A stretch of 64,000 nt of DNA, from NCBI RefSeq assembly GCF_017355165.1, contig NZ_JADILK010000001.1:124001-188000 (forward strand). Reading direction: 5' to 3'. The position numbers and the translations under genes were made by a program. Positions 17,661 through 27,073 of the stretch are shown here, one piece after another; positions within the stretch are counted from its first letter, which is position 1, and each line of letters starts with the position of its first letter. The notes below the pieces were generated by a model, which did no database searches, had not been told where the DNA came from, and worked only from the letters and a program-made list of their open reading frames with translations. This DNA comes from Bacillus sp. SD075. GTDB taxonomy: Bacteria; Bacillota; Bacilli; Bacillales; DSM-1321.

Positions 17661-18982
17661 CGACCGTTCAGGAAAGGGAAAACATTTCCATTCAATTCGC
17701 GGAAAAAATGAATGAAGATGAATTGTTGAATTGTATGCGCTGCGGCTTTTGCTTACCCCACTGCCCGACATACATAGAATCGGGGCTGAAGGAATCCCAT
17801 TCACCAAGGGGCCGGATTGCACTTATGAAAGCGGTGGCGGATGGTGTGATTGAGCCCGATGAGGATGTAGAACGTTCGTTGAGTCTTTGCCTCGGCTGCA
17901 GGGCGTGTGAACCAGTGTGTCCTTCAGGTGTGAAATATGGACATCTTCTTGAAGAAGCAAGGGATATCATCCATCAGAATAAAAAGCACAGTTACCCTGT
18001 AAAAACAATCCGCAAGGCCGTTTTTAGTGGATTATTCCCGCACCAGGAGCGAATGCAGGCCATGACAAGTTTGCTTGGCTTCTATCAGAGGTCAGGCCTG
18101 CAATACATGGCCCGAAAAACGGGAGTCCTCAATATGCTGCCGGATAATTTGGCAACCATGGAAAAAGTACTGCCGAAAGTCCCGAAAAAATCAGACATGA
18201 AAAATAGGCCAACCCAACTGCCTGCAATCGGTGCGCCACTCAAAAAGGTGGCTTTCTTTTCCGGCTGCTTGATGGATACGATGTTTTTGGAAACGAACAA
18301 GTCTACACTAAAGCTTCTTCAGCTGGCCGGATGTGAAATCGTGATCCCGAAATCCCAGGCATGTTGCGGGGCTCTGCATGGGCACAGCGGTGAAAAAGCG
18401 GGTGCAAAGCAACTGGCCAAGCGTAATATAGAGGCTTTTGAAGCGGAGGACTTTGATTATATCATTACGAATGCTGGCGGCTGTGGAGCTTTTCTCATAG
18501 ATTATGACCATTTGCTCCAAGATGAACCGGAATGGCACGACCGTGCAATCACATTTAAGAATAAATTGAAAGATATCAGCCAGATTCTTGTTGATTTGCG
18601 TTTTCAGGAAAAAGTTCGCCTGAAACTGCCAGCTCAATCCGTAACTTTTCAGGATTCCTGTCATTTACGGAATGTGATGAACACATCCTTGGCTCCGCGA
18701 ATTCTCCTTCAATCGATAGATGGAATCGATTTCAGGGAAATGAAGGATGCGGATCGGTGCTGCGGTTCCGCTGGTATTTATAATATAGTTGAATCAGAGA
18801 TGTCCATGAATATTCTTGACTCTAAAATGGAGCACACGAAATCGACACACGCCGATATTGTTGTCACAGCTAACCCTGGCTGCCTGTTGCAAATGCAACT
18901 GGGGATCGAAAGGGAAAACTTGGGGGAATGTACGAAAGCGGTGCATATAGCGGACCTGCTAATAAAGGCTGTGGCATTATAA
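17657..18982 (+). CDS. glcF: Glycolate oxidase iron-sulfur subunit GlcF
   Basis: Partner of GlcD that takes electrons to the quinone pool. 441 residues. Two 4Fe-4S motifs near the N-terminus, CMRCGFCLPHCP (about residue 24) and CLGCRACEPVCP (about 78), and two CCG domains, ACCGALHGHSG (about 235) and RCCGSAGIYN (about 370). The gene starts inside the end of glcD (ATGA overlap). No clear terminator is visible after it. Confidence 0.95.
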   Translation: MTTVQERENISIQFAEKMNEDELLNCMRCGFCLPHCPTYIESGLKESHSPRGRIALMKAVADGVIEPDEDVERSLSLCLGCRACEPVCPSGVKYGHLLEEARDIIHQNKKHSYPVKTIRKAVFSGLFPHQERMQAMTSLLGFYQRSGLQYMARKTGVLNMLPDNLATMEKVLPKVPKKSDMKNRPTQLPAIGAPLKKVAFFSGCLMDTMFLETNKSTLKLLQLAGCEIVIPKSQACCGALHGHSGEKAGAKQLAKRNIEAFEAEDFDYIITNAGGCGAFLIDYDHLLQDEPEWHDRAITFKNKLKDISQILVDLRFQEKVRLKLPAQSVTFQDSCHLRNVMNTSLAPRILLQSIDGIDFREMKDADRCCGSAGIYNIVESEMSMNILDSKMEHTKSTHADIVVTANPGCLLQMQLGIERENLGECTKAVHIADLLIKAVAL

Positions 18983-19157
18983 TAGAAGAAAAAAGATTAT
19001 AGGAAGTATTTGAAAAAAAGAAAATAGCCTGATTTGCTTAAACATTACATTTTTAAAAAAGGGGAGACCCTTGTAAAGCCTGGATTTCAATGGAAAAATC
19101 GTTCTGTCCTGAGAACAAAATGTAAAGGATATAACATAAATGAAATATTGATTCCTC

Positions 19158-19182
19158 GTTTACTTAGGAACATGGCGGGTAG
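19158..19182 (+). promoter_or_regulatory. Sigma-B-type promoter of first YflT gene
   Basis: GTTTAC at 19158-19163, 13-base spacer, GGGTAG at 19177-19182; sigma-B consensus is GTTTAA-N12-15-GGGTAT. One mismatch in each element. Confidence 0.75.
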
Positions 19183-19237
19183 AGTTTATATATAGCATCC
19201 ACTAAACGAAACAACAAAACCTAAGGAGGAATGTAAA

Positions 19238-20167
19238 ATGAATAAAACAGTATATGGTGTATATGAATCAAATGCAGAAGTGATCCAAGCAATTAATGCA
19301 CTTAAGGCAAAGGGCTTTGAAGGAGACGATATTACGGTCGTCGCAGACAAGGAAGAAACATTGGATTTCACGAACCATCAACGTGAAACGGATGTTCATA
19401 CAATGACGAATGTACCTAACGACGAATCATTTATGGACAAGGTGGCACGTTTCTTCATGCCGGAAGATACGGCAGACCTTTCAACAAGATTGGCGAATGC
19501 AGGCCTTTCGAACAGTGAAGCGGCTGAACATGTCTTTGATGTGGAAAATGGAAAAGTCCTCGTTCTGGTTGAAGAAGGTGAAGGACACCTTGGAACGGCA
19601 AGAGATAAATTCACGACCGCAAAAATGGACACTGCCGGTACAAGGCTTGATACAAACTCCACGAACCAACTCTTGAACGGCACTGAAAAAACCGATGCAT
19701 TAAATAAAGAAGATGTTTATGGAGTCAACGGACAAGGCCGTGAATTGACAGAGGATGAAAGGACGCTTACACTTCGGGAAGAACAACTGAACATTGACAA
19801 AGAAAGAGTTCAGACAGGTGAAGTCGTCATTAACAAAGAAGTCAATGAACAACATAAAACGATCAATGTCCCTGTCGAACATGAAGAAGTGACAGTCGAG
19901 CATCGATCAGTTTCAGGACGTGAAGCGAATCTGGAAACCGGAAGCATTGAAGATGGGGAAACATTACGAATCCCCGTTGTTGAAGAAAAATTGGAAGTGT
20001 CGAAAAAACCGGTTGTCACAGATGAAATTGTCATTAAGAAACATGCTGTACAAGAGACGGAACAGGTTCAGGATACTCTTAAAAAGGAAGATATCCAGCT
20101 TGATAGTACAGATGAATCGATTGTGAATGAGAAAAAGGCAACTGAACGTAGAATCGACCGTTACTAA
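19238..20167 (+). CDS. YflT/GSP17M domain protein fused to DUF2382 (YsnF/AvaK) domain
   Basis: Predicted general stress protein of 309 residues. The N-terminal ~110 residues are a GSP17M/YflT domain (KTVYGVYESNAEVIQAINAL; then a helical acidic segment ending KVLVLVEEG). After a low-complexity linker (about 115-170) comes a DUF2382 domain with two related halves (LTLREEQLNIDKERVQTGEV ... PVEHEEVTVEHRSVSGRE ... IPVVEEKLEVSKKPVVTDEI), as in YsnF and AvaK. Very acidic and hydrophilic, cytosolic, function unknown. The ATG follows AAGGAGG. A sigma-B-like promoter lies about 55 bases upstream and a perfect terminator behind it. Confidence 0.85.
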   Translation: MNKTVYGVYESNAEVIQAINALKAKGFEGDDITVVADKEETLDFTNHQRETDVHTMTNVPNDESFMDKVARFFMPEDTADLSTRLANAGLSNSEAAEHVFDVENGKVLVLVEEGEGHLGTARDKFTTAKMDTAGTRLDTNSTNQLLNGTEKTDALNKEDVYGVNGQGRELTEDERTLTLREEQLNIDKERVQTGEVVINKEVNEQHKTINVPVEHEEVTVEHRSVSGREANLETGSIEDGETLRIPVVEEKLEVSKKPVVTDEIVIKKHAVQETEQVQDTLKKEDIQLDSTDESIVNEKKATERRIDRY

Positions 20168-20178
20168 GAGTGAAGGAA

Positions 20179-20214
20179 ATGGCCTGCAGTTTTCAAAACT
20201 GCAGGCCATCTTTT
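20179..20214 (+). terminator. Terminator after first YflT gene
   Basis: ATGGCCTGCAGTTTT / AAAACTGCAGGCCAT perfect stem followed by a T run. Confidence 0.92.
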
Positions 20215-20278
20215 GATTTTAAAGGATGATTAAAGGTTCGAATCTAGCGAAGGCAAACTTTTGAATCGACCGTTTTTT

Positions 20279-20303
20279 GTTTAATTGGCACCCATCAGGG
20301 TAT
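20279..20303 (+). promoter_or_regulatory. Consensus sigma-B promoter of second YflT gene
   Basis: GTTTAA at 20279-20284 and GGGTAT at 20298-20303 with a 13-base spacer, a full match to the sigma-B consensus. Confidence 0.88.
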
Positions 20304-20350
20304 AAATACACATAAGAATAAATATCGGAATAATAGGAGGAGGAAGATGG

Positions 20351-21169
20351 ATGGGGAGAACATTATATGGAGTTTTTAATACGGAAAGAGAAATAATCCA
20401 AGCTATACAATCCCTCAAGGAAAAAGGGGTCCATGAAGGAGAAATAACCGTGATGGCTGATAAAACAGATGATTTGGATTTCATCATTGAAAAGCGGGAT
20501 GCCGATGTAGACGTCGTCACTAACACGAACGATGATTCTTTCATTGATAAGATGAAACACTTTTTCCTGAACGAGGGTTCTGAAGATATAAGGAACCGAC
20601 TAGGTGACTTAGGGCTTGCCGATAGTGAAGCCACCGCTTATATAAATGAAGTAGAGGCTGGGAAATTCTTGATTCTTATAGATGAATCGGAAACCGTATC
20701 AGCACGAGAAAGCGTAACTTCCAATCGCCTGCAGGATACGGACGAACTACGAGCAGAGAATCCGCTTAAAACAGGGGTGGTGAACAATCCGGACCCGAAC
20801 CTTTTTCCTGAAACAACAGCGAATGCCTATCAAACAAGGGAAGTGGAAGCAAAGCCAGGAAGAAGCGTAGAACTTCACGGAAATTCTGCCAATATCTTTG
20901 AAAATGAAGAGCCGGATCCGAAGCGAGCTCAAGAAAGGGAAATCAGAGGGAACTCCACCGAGAAATACAAGGAGCAAAAGCCAGGGAATTATGAAGGGAC
21001 ACAAGCAAGCGACCCCCATGCAGATCCATTTTCGTCTGATGCTGACAAAGCCCTGGAAGCTCAAGGGTCACTGGATCGGACCGTGAGCACAAAAGCTCTA
21101 AGTGGTCAGCAAGAGGAAGGCCTGAAGGATGGATACATCAAAAATCGGATTAATACCGATAATCTGTAA
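20351..21169 (+). CDS. YflT/GSP17M domain protein with hydrophilic C-terminal extension
   Basis: Second predicted general stress paralogue, 272 residues. N-terminal YflT domain (RTLYGVFNTEREIIQAIQSL ... FLILIDESE, about 1-115) resembles the neighbours. The remaining ~155 residues are low in hydrophobic residues and rich in E, N, P, S and K, probably disordered; I recognise no domain there. It does not carry the DUF2382 domain of its upstream neighbour. The ATG at 20351 follows AGGAGGAGG; an ATG at 20347 is in another frame and stops early. Its promoter is a perfect sigma-B match. A terminator hairpin follows. Confidence 0.8.
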   Translation: MGRTLYGVFNTEREIIQAIQSLKEKGVHEGEITVMADKTDDLDFIIEKRDADVDVVTNTNDDSFIDKMKHFFLNEGSEDIRNRLGDLGLADSEATAYINEVEAGKFLILIDESETVSARESVTSNRLQDTDELRAENPLKTGVVNNPDPNLFPETTANAYQTREVEAKPGRSVELHGNSANIFENEEPDPKRAQEREIRGNSTEKYKEQKPGNYEGTQASDPHADPFSSDADKALEAQGSLDRTVSTKALSGQQEEGLKDGYIKNRINTDNL

Positions 21170-21203
21170 AACGCAAAATAACGTACAACACAAGACTGTT
21201 CTG

Positions 21204-21248
21204 ACTGTAGACAAACTAGATGAAAATCGAGTTTGTCTACAGTTTCTT
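21204..21248 (+). terminator. Terminator after second YflT gene
   Basis: CTGTAGACAAACT and AGTTTGTCTACAG stem, AGATGAAAATCG loop, TTTCTTT tail. Confidence 0.85.
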
Positions 21249-21254
21249 TATGGC

Positions 21255-21366
21255 TAGGACAATTTTGACGTTGATTTCCATTCCCAGCACTCGCTTTGGC
21301 GCCTGCCGGGTTCTCCCTTAGACGCACTTTTCCCGCAGGAGTCTCGCACCTACCTCTCCAATCACC
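21255..21366. repeat. Degenerate copy of a dispersed Bacillaceae GC-rich repeat
   Basis: A GC-rich block in an AT-rich gap, with TTGATTTCCATTCCCAGC, TCGCTTTGGCGCCTGCCGG and TTTTCCCGCAGGAGTCTCGC. From memory, similar text (TTGATTTCCGTTCCAGGCGCTCGCTTTCCGC...) recurs many times in Bacillus-type genomes. There is only one copy here, so the assignment rests on recollection and not on comparison within the window. Confidence 0.5.
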
Positions 21367-21569
21367 TTTTATAAAATTTAGATAGAATGTATACCTGAGG
21401 AATTGAAGGTATTGCTTTGGTTCAGTTGGTTCGGGAACATCATTTGATGAAGGATAGATGTTCTCCCCCTTTTTATCTACAGACTAAATCAGGTTGTTTT
21501 TTTAAAAAAAACCTTTAGACAGGGGCTCCCTTGTTCTTTAGTTAGGAATTTCCACTAGACTATTTGCTT

Positions 21570-21597
21570 GTTTATTGATAAAGCTGCAAGGTATAAT
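21570..21597 (+). promoter_or_regulatory. Overlapping sigma-B-like and sigma-A-like promoter of third YflT gene
   Basis: Sigma-B reading: GTTTAT (21570-21575), 13 bases, AGGTAT (21589-21594). Sigma-A reading: TTGTTT (21568-21573), 18 bases, TATAAT (21592-21597). The two overlap by a few bases. Confidence 0.6.
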
Positions 21598-21644
21598 GAC
21601 AAAGGAATTTTATTTTAAGTAGAGTAACAAGGAGGGGGAGAAAC

Positions 21645-22037
21645 ATGGAAAAAAACGTATATGGTGTTTTTGACTCTAATCCGGAACTACTTGCTGCAAT
21701 TCAAGACTTAAAAGCAAAAGGCGTGTCTGGCACCCAAATGACAGTGGCAGCTGATATAAAAAAAGATGTGCAGCTTGGAAATGAACATACGGATATCCTG
21801 ATCATTGCCAATCAGGATAAGGAAGACACTCTTTTTTTAAGAATCTTCCATTACTTCACTGATGAAGGATCTGGAGATTTACGCAGCTTTTTCACGAAAT
21901 ACGGCTACTCTTTTGCTGAGACAAAAGCGATGCTTCAGGAAGTGAGCGCAAAAAAACTCTTCTTGCTGATCGATGAAGAAGTCTCCGTCGAGGAACTGAA
22001 GGCTGGCGAAGCGAAATCAAAAAATAACAGCCTTTGA
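21645..22037 (+). CDS. YflT/GSP17M domain protein, minimal form
   Basis: Third predicted general stress paralogue in the row, 130 residues, with the YflT domain and almost nothing more: KNVYGVFDSNPELLAAIQDLKAKG, an acidic middle with FHYFTDEGSGDLRSFFTKYG, and KKLFLLIDEEVSVEEL. The ATG follows GGAGGGGGAG. Its stop codon lies in the loop of a terminator hairpin shared with the convergent sspI gene. Confidence 0.82.
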   Translation: MEKNVYGVFDSNPELLAAIQDLKAKGVSGTQMTVAADIKKDVQLGNEHTDILIIANQDKEDTLFLRIFHYFTDEGSGDLRSFFTKYGYSFAETKAMLQEVSAKKLFLLIDEEVSVEELKAGEAKSKNNSL

Positions 22038-22055
22038 AGGCTGTTATTTTTTTAA
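22025..22055 (+). terminator. Terminator overlapping the ends of the third YflT gene and sspI
   Basis: AACAGCC-TTTGAA-GGCTGTT with a T7 tail. The TGA of the + gene lies in the loop and the last codons of sspI lie in the right arm and tail. Confidence 0.85.
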
Positions 22056-22253
22056 TCCTGCTTCGAGGGCAGTGATCATTTCCTGTTTTTCCTGCTCAGA
22101 TGAATTTTGCCAGATGACCTCGAATAATACTCCCAATCCAGGAAGCATTTTTTCTTCGCCATTTTGTATGGCATCGACAATCGTGTCTTCCAGCTGATCT
22201 TGCGAATTTCCAGATACATTTTGGATGATCGCATTACGTAAGTTTAAATTCAT
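22044..22253 (-). CDS. sspI: Small acid-soluble spore protein SspI
   Basis: Minor SASP packed in the spore core, 69 residues. [18 protein letters not shown] and [15 protein letters not shown] are characteristic of SspI. The ATG at 22253 follows GAGGAGGAATAATT on the minus strand. The family is made in the forespore, normally by sigma-G; I see only a poor sigma-G match upstream. Located beside ysgA as in B. subtilis. Confidence 0.95.
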   Translation of the reverse strand: MNLNLRNAIIQNVSGNSQDQLEDTIVDAIQNGEEKMLPGLGVLFEVIWQNSSEQEKQEMITALEAGLKK

Positions 22254-22375
22254 AATTATTCCTCCTCTAACACATAATGACTGACATTAATAGCATTTCA
22301 CAAACTCGCATGCAATATGTATGTGAATTGCGTTATAATAGGAAAATCAGTGTAAAGTTAAAGGAGCGTTTACCC

Positions 22376-23134
22376 TTGAAATATATCGAATCCATAAAAA
22401 ACCCGCAAGTAAAGCAATGGAAAAAACTCTTGACGAAAAAAGAACGAGATAAAACAGGTAAATATTTAGTCGAGGGTTTTCACCTGGTCGAAGAAGCCCT
22501 AAAAGAGGAAATCGTCTTGGAAGTGATCATCAATGAAGAAACTGAAATGCCTGCCCATTTTAAGGTGGAAGGCACAGAACTCATTTATGTGAAAGATGAT
22601 ATCATGAAGGCGATTTGCGATACTGAAGCCCCACAGGGAATTGCCGCGGTTTGTGAACAGAAAACAATGAGCATGGCGTCCATCAATCCGGATAAACTAT
22701 TGTTGATCGATGCCGTCCAAGATCCGGGGAATATTGGAACGATGATCAGGACAGCGGATGCTGCTGGAATCGATGCGGTCATTCTTGGCGAAGGGTGTGC
22801 TGACTTGTATAATCCTAAAGTGGTCCGTTCGACGCAAGGGAGCCTTTTCCATATGCCTGTCATTAAAGGGAACCTTTCCGAAATCATCGATGAGCTGAAG
22901 CAAATCGGCACACCGGTATATGGCACGGCATTAGATGGTGCATCGCCATTTGAAGAAGTGGAAAAGTCCTCCCGTTTTGCCCTGCTGGTCGGTAATGAAG
23001 GCCAAGGAGTATCAAAGGAATTACTGAAGAAAACGAATAAAAACCTTTATATCCCCATTTACGGAAAAAGCGAATCATTGAATGTGGGAATCGCTGCCGG
23101 GATTTTAATGTACCATTTACGAAAATCGATTTGA
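22376..23134 (+). CDS. ysgA: SpoU/TrmH-family RNA 2'-O-methyltransferase YsgA
   Basis: SAM-dependent ribose methyltransferase with a C-terminal trefoil knot (SPOUT). N-terminal substrate-binding domain (about 1-95, YIESIKNPQVKQWKKLL) and catalytic knot motifs: LLLIDAVQDPGNIGTMIRTADA (motif 1, in parts), FALLVGNEGQGVS (motif 2) and YIPIYGKSESLNVGIAAGI (motif 3). The TTG at 22376 is 9 bases after AAGGAG; an upstream ATG frame (22277) has no binding site. 252 residues. RNA target is unknown; B. subtilis YsgA is related to 23S rRNA methyltransferases. Confidence 0.9.
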   Translation: MKYIESIKNPQVKQWKKLLTKKERDKTGKYLVEGFHLVEEALKEEIVLEVIINEETEMPAHFKVEGTELIYVKDDIMKAICDTEAPQGIAAVCEQKTMSMASINPDKLLLIDAVQDPGNIGTMIRTADAAGIDAVILGEGCADLYNPKVVRSTQGSLFHMPVIKGNLSEIIDELKQIGTPVYGTALDGASPFEEVEKSSRFALLVGNEGQGVSKELLKKTNKNLYIPIYGKSESLNVGIAAGILMYHLRKSI

Positions 23135-23199
23135 AACGGCCGAAGAATTATAATATAATAAAACAGAATTTTATAATGAAAACAACGATGACAAAGAAG

Positions 23200-23437
23200 T
23201 AGTAGCTTAAGTTAACCATATCCAGGGAAAAATGCCTTGACTGAAAGCATTTTTATGGCACTGCTTAAGGGAATTCACCTTTCGAGTTGGCATTGGGAAG
23301 ACAGGATGTCCGAAAAATGTTCCGGTGAAGAGCCGTTATTTTTAATGAAGTGAGTGGCATAAGTTTTTTTGTTTATGCACTAATAAGGGTGGTACCGCGA
23401 TACATAAACCTCGTCCCTTTAGGGATCGGGGTTTTTT
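23200..23437 (+). promoter_or_regulatory. T-box leader of pheST (Phe, specifier TTC)
   Basis: T-box motif AGGGTGGTACCGCG at 23386-23399. Specifier TTC at 23274-23276 in the context GAA-TTC-ACCTT, parallel to the Thr and Leu T-boxes of this window. Terminator at 23407-23437. Confidence 0.93.
23407..23437 (+). terminator. T-box intrinsic terminator of pheST
   Basis: AACCTCGTCCC-TTTA-GGGATCGGGGTT stem with T6 tail. Confidence 0.88.
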
Positions 23438-23478
23438 TGTGTTCATTTTACAAAAGGAAAATAAAGGAGGAAGACATG

Positions 23479-24519
23479 ATGCAGGAACGATTACTAGAAC
23501 TGCAGGAAGAAGCGTTGCAAAAAGTTGCCGCCGCTTCCGAATTAAAAGAACTGAATGAAGTCCGTGTTGCTTATTTAGGAAAAAAAGGGCCAATCACGGA
23601 GGTATTGCGCGGCATGGGTAAATTATCTGCCGAAGAACGCCCGAAAATCGGGGCACTAGCCAATGATGTACGGGAAGCGATCGCAACAAAGATCGAGGAG
23701 AAACAAAAAGCACTTGAAACTGCGGCAGTCCATGCAAAGCTAGCAACTGAAACGATTGACGTCACACTTCCAGGACGTCCGGTAAACAAGGGGAACCTTC
23801 ACCCATTAACACGTGTCGTGGAAGAGATAGAAGACTTATTCATCGGTATGGGTTATACCGTTGCAGAAGGCCCTGAAGTCGAAAGCGACTACTACAACTT
23901 TGAGGCACTTAATTTGCCAAAAAGCCATCCGGCACGTGATATGCAGGATTCCTTCTACATCACGGATGAAATCCTTATGCGTACGCATACTTCACCAGTT
24001 CAAGCCAGAACGATGGAAAAACATAAAGGTCAAGGTCCTGTTAAAATCATTTGCCCAGGAAAAGTATATCGCCGGGATAACGATGATGCGACACACTCCC
24101 ATCAATTCCAGCAAATTGAGGGCTTGGTCATCGATGAGAACATCAGCATGAGCGACCTGAAAGGAACGCTTGACGTATTTGCGAAAAAAGTATTCGGGCA
24201 AGACCGTGAAATCCGTCTTCGTCCAAGTTTCTTCCCATTTACGGAACCTTCCGTCGAGGTGGATATTTCTTGTAAAATTTGCGGTGGCAAAGGCTGTAGC
24301 GTATGTAAACAAACAGGCTGGATCGAAGTGCTTGGCGGCGGGATCGTTCATCCGAACGTCCTTGAAATGGCTGGCTTTGATTCCAAGAAATACTCCGGAT
24401 TCGCATTTGGAATCGGCGTGGAACGGATTGCCATGCTGAAATACGGTGTGGACGATATCCGTCATTTCTATACGAATGATGTTCGATTCTTAAAGCAATT
24501 CAACCATCACGAAGCATAA
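23479..24519 (+). CDS. pheS: Phenylalanyl-tRNA synthetase alpha subunit
   Basis: Catalytic subunit of the alpha2-beta2 PheRS. N-terminal coiled coil (about 1-85) and a class II core with motif 2 ([22 protein letters not shown], in parts) and motif 3 ([17 protein letters not shown]). A four-cysteine zinc-like cluster [12 protein letters not shown] is present near residue 260. The ATG at 23479 is 8 bases after AAGGAGG and aligns with the family start; the ATG directly before (23476) is possible. 346 residues. pheT follows after 28 bases; both are under the Phe T-box. Confidence 0.97.
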   Translation: MQERLLELQEEALQKVAAASELKELNEVRVAYLGKKGPITEVLRGMGKLSAEERPKIGALANDVREAIATKIEEKQKALETAAVHAKLATETIDVTLPGRPVNKGNLHPLTRVVEEIEDLFIGMGYTVAEGPEVESDYYNFEALNLPKSHPARDMQDSFYITDEILMRTHTSPVQARTMEKHKGQGPVKIICPGKVYRRDNDDATHSHQFQQIEGLVIDENISMSDLKGTLDVFAKKVFGQDREIRLRPSFFPFTEPSVEVDISCKICGGKGCSVCKQTGWIEVLGGGIVHPNVLEMAGFDSKKYSGFAFGIGVERIAMLKYGVDDIRHFYTNDVRFLKQFNHHEA

Positions 24520-24547
24520 AATTTTATTTTAAAAAGGAGGACCTACC

Positions 24548-26962
24548 ATGTTTGTGTCATATAAATGGTTACAAGATTATATTGACCTTTCAGGCATCAA
24601 TGCGACGGAGCTAGCTGACAAAATCACGAAAAGCGGCATTGAGGTTGAAGGGGTAGAAAAGAAAAGCGAAGGGCTAAAAGGAGTCGTCATTGGGCACGTC
24701 ATTGAACGTGAACAACATCCAAATGCGGATAAATTGAATAAATGCCAAGTTGATATCGGGGCCGAAAATCCCGTTCAAATCATCTGTGGAGCACCGAATG
24801 TCGACAAAGGCCAAAAAGTTGCAGTCGCTACTGTTGGGGCAGTCCTTCCAGGTAATTTCAAAATCAAGAAAGCGAAACTTCGCGGAGAGGAATCGCATGG
24901 GATGATTTGCTCCCTTCAAGAATTGGGATTCGAATCGAAGCTTGTTTCCAAGGATTATGCTACAGGTATTTTCGTCTTCCCAAATGATGTGGAAGTAGGG
25001 AAAGATGCTTTGGAGGAACTTGGTTTAAGTGATGAAGTGCTGGAACTTGGGCTGACTCCAAACCGTTCCGACGCATTGAGCATGCTTGGTGTGGCATACG
25101 AAGTGGGAGCCATTCTAGGCCGGGAAGTGAAATGGCCAGTTGTCGAGAAAGCAGAGGCAGCTGAAAAAGCATCAGATTATATCAGTGTCAAAGTGGAAGC
25201 GAAAGAAGATAACCCGATATACATTGCTAAAATCATCAAGGATGTTAAGGTAGGGCCCTCACCGCTTTGGATGCAGACTCGGTTGATGTCTGCGGGTATC
25301 CGTCCCCATAATAATGTGGTGGATATCACGAACTACATTTTACTTGAATACGGTCAACCGCTTCATGCCTTTGATTATGACCGCTTTGGTTCAAAGGAAA
25401 TCGTCATCCGCAGAGCGAAGGACGCTGAAAAAATCGTAACTTTGGATGAAACGGAACGCACTTTGTCACCTGACCATTTAGTGATCACAAATGGCAGCGA
25501 GCCTGTTGCGATAGCTGGTGTGATGGGCGGAGCGGATTCCGAAGTGAAAAATGATACGACGAACATCATTATTGAAAGTGCATATTTTGCAGGTACAGTA
25601 GTTCGTAAAGCCTCAAAAGACCATGGATTACGCAGTGAAGCTAGTGCCCGTTTTGAAAAAGGCGTCGATCCGGCCCGGGTTCGTGAAGCTGGAGAACGTG
25701 CTGCACAATTGATTGCACAATATGCAGGCGGAACAGTCTTACAAGGAGCAGCAGAAGTTGACGAATTGACAATGGAACCTGCGGTCATTAGCATCACTCT
25801 TGAAAAAATCAACACACTTCTTGGAACAAGCATGACCGTTTCAGTTGTGGAGTCGATCTTCAAGCGCTTGCAATTCGGAGTGGAACTTGATAATGAAACA
25901 TTCACAATCACAGTCCCGACGCGCCGTGGTGACATTACGATTGAGGCTGATTTAGTCGAAGAGGCTGCACGTTTATTTGGATATGATAACATTCCTGCTA
26001 CACTGCCGATCGGTTCTGCTACCCCAGGCCAATTGACTGACTATCAAATTAAACGGCGGAAGGCACGCCGTACACTTGAAGGCGCAGGCCTTTATCAAGC
26101 GGTGACCTATTCACTGACAAGCCAGGAAAAAGCGTCCCAATTCGCATTGGAAGCAAGAGAATCCATACGGTTAGCAATGCCAATGAGTGAAGAACGGAGC
26201 CAGCTGCGTTTAAGCATCGTGCCTCAATTGCTGGAAGTCGTGAAATATAACAATGCCCGCCAAATTGATTCACTGGCACTGTATGAAATCGGTTCGGTAT
26301 TCTTTAAGCGTGACGAACAAGAACTGCCTGAAGAAAAAGAACATATTGCTGGAGCAATCACCGGCCTATGGGAGTCACATCTATGGCAAGGTGAAAAGAA
26401 ACCAGTGGATTTCTTTGTAGCCAAAGGCGTGATCGAAGCATTATTCGACACACTTGGATTAGCTGATCAAATCGGTTATCGCCAAGCGGAGATCAACGAC
26501 ATGCATCCAGGACGGACAGCGGAAGTACTATTGAATGGTGAAGTAATTGGCTTTATCGGCCAGGTGCACCCAACTGTTCAAAAAGACTTGGATATTAAAG
26601 AAACATACATTTTTGAACTTTCCTTAAAAGCATTGGCCGAAGCCAAAGTCGCGCCGATTGCGTACCAAACCATTCCGCGCTATCCATCCACAACACGCGA
26701 TATCGCGCTGGTTGTGGATCAAGCCACTAAGGCCGGGGACATTCAGGATATTATTGAAGAAGCGGGTGGCAAACTGCTGAAAGAAGTAAGCATCTTCGAC
26801 TTATACGAAGGTGAAAGAATGGACGAAGGCAAGAAATCCATTGCTTACTCACTGAAATACTTTGATCCGGAACGTACTCTAACGGACGAGGACATTACAA
26901 AAGCACATGATAAAGTTCTTGAAGCCGTTAAAGAAAAAGCTGGCGCAGAACTAAGAGGATAA
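24548..26962 (+). CDS. pheT: Phenylalanyl-tRNA synthetase beta subunit
   Basis: 804 residues, the full bacterial length. Order: EMAP-like tRNA-binding domain (about 40-150, [21 protein letters not shown]), B3/B4 editing domain (about 210-385) that removes mischarged Tyr, B5 (about 405-475), the inactive class II-like core, and the C-terminal ferredoxin-fold anticodon-binding domain ([13 protein letters not shown], about 710-804). Works with PheS in the cytosol. The ATG follows AAAAGGAGGACCTACC. A terminator follows 12 bases after the stop. Confidence 0.97.
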   Translation: MFVSYKWLQDYIDLSGINATELADKITKSGIEVEGVEKKSEGLKGVVIGHVIEREQHPNADKLNKCQVDIGAENPVQIICGAPNVDKGQKVAVATVGAVLPGNFKIKKAKLRGEESHGMICSLQELGFESKLVSKDYATGIFVFPNDVEVGKDALEELGLSDEVLELGLTPNRSDALSMLGVAYEVGAILGREVKWPVVEKAEAAEKASDYISVKVEAKEDNPIYIAKIIKDVKVGPSPLWMQTRLMSAGIRPHNNVVDITNYILLEYGQPLHAFDYDRFGSKEIVIRRAKDAEKIVTLDETERTLSPDHLVITNGSEPVAIAGVMGGADSEVKNDTTNIIIESAYFAGTVVRKASKDHGLRSEASARFEKGVDPARVREAGERAAQLIAQYAGGTVLQGAAEVDELTMEPAVISITLEKINTLLGTSMTVSVVESIFKRLQFGVELDNETFTITVPTRRGDITIEADLVEEAARLFGYDNIPATLPIGSATPGQLTDYQIKRRKARRTLEGAGLYQAVTYSLTSQEKASQFALEARESIRLAMPMSEERSQLRLSIVPQLLEVVKYNNARQIDSLALYEIGSVFFKRDEQELPEEKEHIAGAITGLWESHLWQGEKKPVDFFVAKGVIEALFDTLGLADQIGYRQAEINDMHPGRTAEVLLNGEVIGFIGQVHPTVQKDLDIKETYIFELSLKALAEAKVAPIAYQTIPRYPSTTRDIALVVDQATKAGDIQDIIEEAGGKLLKEVSIFDLYEGERMDEGKKSIAYSLKYFDPERTLTDEDITKAHDKVLEAVKEKAGAELRG

Positions 26963-26974
26963 AACCAAAAAGAC

Positions 26975-27005
26975 AGCTCCCTGTATCTTGGGGAGCTTTT
27001 TTTGG
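26975..27005 (+). terminator. Terminator of pheST
   Basis: AGCTCCC-TGTATCTTG-GGGAGCT stem with T7 tail. Confidence 0.88.
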
Positions 27006-27034
27006 ATTTTATGAGTAATTGGTGCAACCTCACG

Positions 27035-27068
27035 AAAAAAAGGCGGCTGTTCCGGAAGATCAGCCGCT
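27035..27068 (-). terminator. Terminator of rnhC
   Basis: On the minus strand GCGGCTG-ATCTTCCGGAA-CAGCCGC followed by CTTTTTTT. Confidence 0.82.
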
Positions 27069-27073
27069 TTCTA

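Noticed and set aside
22200..22330. Sigma-G promoter for sspI
   Set aside because: Best candidate has a poor -35 and spacing off by one or two; expected from family knowledge but not supported by sequence.
25375..25992. 205-codon minus frame within pheT
   Set aside because: Lies wholly inside pheT, with serine-rich composition typical of antisense frames; no start site.
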